Below, piece by piece: positions 62,443-64,000 of a stretch of 64,000 nucleotides of DNA. Position 1 is the stretch's first letter. Each line of letters begins with the position of its first letter. Source of the stretch: Zonotrichia leucophrys gambelii (Eukaryota; Chordata; Aves; Passeriformes; Passerellidae); NCBI RefSeq assembly GCF_028769735.1, contig NC_088169.1, positions 47,033,229 to 47,097,228 on the forward strand, read 5' to 3'. The position numbers and the translations under genes are program-made. Below the pieces are notes generated by a model that was given only the letters and a program-made list of their open reading frames with translations, was not told where the DNA came from and searched no databases.

Positions 62443-62478
62443 CCCCCCCCCCCCCCAGGAGAGAGAGAGAGAGGAGAG
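62443..62478. repeat. C14 run followed by a GA-rich repeat inside the LTR
   Basis: C at 62443-62456, then AGGAGAGAGA-type sequence to about 62478. The minus strand therefore carries G14 next to a pyrimidine tract. Confidence 0.95.
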
Positions 62479-63325
62479 TCGGCGAGACGGAATGTGATAG
62501 CAGCCGGCCCAGGAGGAGAAAGGGGGGAGAAGGGTGCAGCCCGGCCGGCCGCAGCAGCAGCGCGTGTGGGAATATCGTCGTTCTGAGACAGGCAGAGACT
62601 GAAATTTTTAACCCCTTTCTTTCATGGTTGGGGCCTTGCAAGAATGCTGATCCTCCTCGGAGCTGACTAAGAAGGGAGATAAGAGATAAGATGAAACAAG
62701 GACCTGGCCTGAAGGATGTAGAGAAGACTGGCTGAGTGAAGAGAGAGATGCTTGGAGTGGCCTTTTGGCTGGACTTTTCTTGTGGCCATGGACTCAGTTT
62801 GTTCCTGTGACACAGAGACTGCACTTAGGGGGAGGCAGTGCCTCAGAACCAGGAAGGAGGGTTCATCGTGGGGACCCCTCGGCCCCAGGGGGTTGGAAAA
62901 ATGTGGGGGGGACAGATGTCCCAAAGCAGAGACTGTGCCTTTTTGGAGTGAGACAAGGCATCCATAAAAGACAACCCTAAAAGCAGCTCTGGTCCATGCA
63001 CAGTGGTGAGAGCACTGGGCATGGAAGGAAGATGTCACAAGCGGCAAAAGGACTTTTCCGGGCGGTGCCGAAGTGACATGGAAGCACAGAGGTTTCAGTG
63101 TGTTTCCAGGGGAAGCCTATGGAACAAGAAGGACTCCTCTCCTCTTCATGAACTGAAGTTTGAGTATACTAAAGTGTGGTGCCACGCTGGGCAGTTGGTG
63201 ATTTGGGAGAATGTATCGGATTGGGAAATTCAGGTAGTGGGGAGGAGGAAAGTGGTTTTTTTTGTAAGGTTTTCAATTTTTTTTCTTTTCCTTATAGTTT
63301 TTCCCTATTTTCCTGTAGTTTAGGT

Positions 63326-63331
63326 AATAAA
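63326..63331 (+). promoter_or_regulatory. LTR polyadenylation signal AATAAA
   Basis: A canonical hexamer about 120 bp before the LTR end, followed by a T-rich and GT-rich stretch. This marks the R region of the retroviral LTR. Confidence 0.75.
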
Positions 63332-63457
63332 GTGTTCTTTATGTTTAAGCTGGAGCCTGTTTTGCTTATTCCTGGTCACATCTCACAGCAGACACCAGGG
63401 TGAGGGCATTTTCATGGGGGCACTGGCTCTGTGCCAGGCTCAAACCATGACACTGGC

Positions 63458-64000
63458 CTATCAGCCTAAACAGATTCATTTCAAGGATAAAATTTTAAAA
63501 TTGCTATAAAATTACAAAGTTTGAAATATTCCTCATGCCAAAAAAGAACAATTAAAAAATGCTCAAAAAACAATAAAAGAGCTGCAATTGTACGTAATTT
63601 TTTTCAAGACACCAATTTTTTAACCTTTTCAGTTAGAAAATATGAGACTAAAAATTGTCTTTTTTTTCAGCCACAGTCAGAGAACAAACAATAATAATTC
63701 ACATGTTATGATAATAAACCTACTTATAGCCTCCCTTATAAAGCAGGACTTGCCATCCTTCAGAAATCCCCCATTAGGGCTTGTCATATACATAACTCAG
63801 TACTCAGGTGTGAGAGACAAGTTTGGATTGTTCATCCCTGCTGAATCTCTACCCAGGCTGAGAATACATCAAAATTACAACAACCAATAATTCTTTCCAA
63901 TTTTCTGATTTGAATGCACAGAATTCACTTTGGCTCTTGGACTAATTGAGCCCTGGAGTTCCTCTCTTTGTAATAAAGGAACATCATAAGTTTTCTTATT
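63458..64000. other. AT-rich unique sequence, no gene seen
   Basis: No recognised repeat. One 82-codon plus-strand frame (63642-63890) has no motif. Confidence 0.5.

Larger units (their letters stand above)
62110..63452 (+). mobile_element. Solo LTR of an endogenous retrovirus, 1343 bp, GC-rich
   Basis: The ends form the inverted repeat expected of an LTR: TGTGGTGGTTTGA at the start and TCAAACCATGACA at the end. It is flanked by CTGGT (62105-62109) and CTGGC (63453-63457), a 5-bp duplication with one change, which fits ERVL-type integration. AATAAA at 63326-63331 is well placed as the poly-A signal, leaving about 120 bp of U5. The 5' half is GC- and CpG-rich and holds a C14 run and a GA repeat. 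There is no gag, pol or env; the open frames inside it (up to 194 codons, minus strand) are a by-product of GC content. Confidence 0.88.

Noticed and set aside
62240..62824. Minus-strand frame of 194 codons, the longest in the window
   Set aside because: It lies wholly inside a GC-rich solo LTR and has proline/serine/leucine-rich low-complexity content. It has no domain, and overlapping frames are open on both strands.

Overview
The window looks like AT-rich, gene-poor DNA from a bird, most likely a songbird. No intact protein-coding gene, tRNA, rRNA or CRISPR array could be supported. The avian call rests on many CR1 LINE pieces. These have the sauropsid 3' structure: a short ATTCTRTGAT-type tail and an ORF2 C-terminus with an HWNRLPRE-like motif. 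It also rests on several LTRs that I recognise from memory as songbird endogenous retrovirus families; no database search was possible. The window is either intergenic or inside a very large intron, and the sequence does not say which.

Layout: 0-0.54 kb is a CR1 running off the left edge. 2.6-3.2 kb is an unassigned exon-like block on the minus strand. 4.5 kb holds an LTR scrap. 8.2-9.3 kb is a minus-strand CR1 split by a complete 429-bp solo LTR with a 6-bp target duplication. 9.4-11.5 kb is complex single-copy sequence. 13.7-15.15 kb is a decayed coding-like region on the minus strand. 15.5-15.9 kb is CR1. 18.6-19.15 kb is a much older CR1. 19.9-20.9 kb and 21.45-22.0 kb are two LTRs of different families. 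25.2-26.1 kb is a worn CR1. 37.1-37.5 kb is an LTR piece related to the one at 21.5 kb. 39.8 and 40.3 kb are two CR1 tails in opposite orientation. 47.8-48.5 kb is a CR1. 57.7-58 kb, 58.7 kb and 60.3 kb are CR1 relics. 62.1-63.45 kb is a GC-rich solo LTR of about 1.34 kb. The rest is AT-rich unique sequence with short simple repeats.

Nothing here forms a working gene set or pathway. The window records several rounds of retrotransposition: ancient CR1 tails, younger avian CR1 copies, and solo LTRs on top. The items most worth a second look are the decayed minus-strand coding region at 13.7-15.15 kb, two unassigned exon-like minus-strand ORFs (2.7-3.15 kb and 19.14-19.3 kb), an 18-bp-arm perfect hairpin at 52.3 kb, the datable nested insertion at 8.2-9.3 kb, and the CpG-rich LTR at 62-63 kb.
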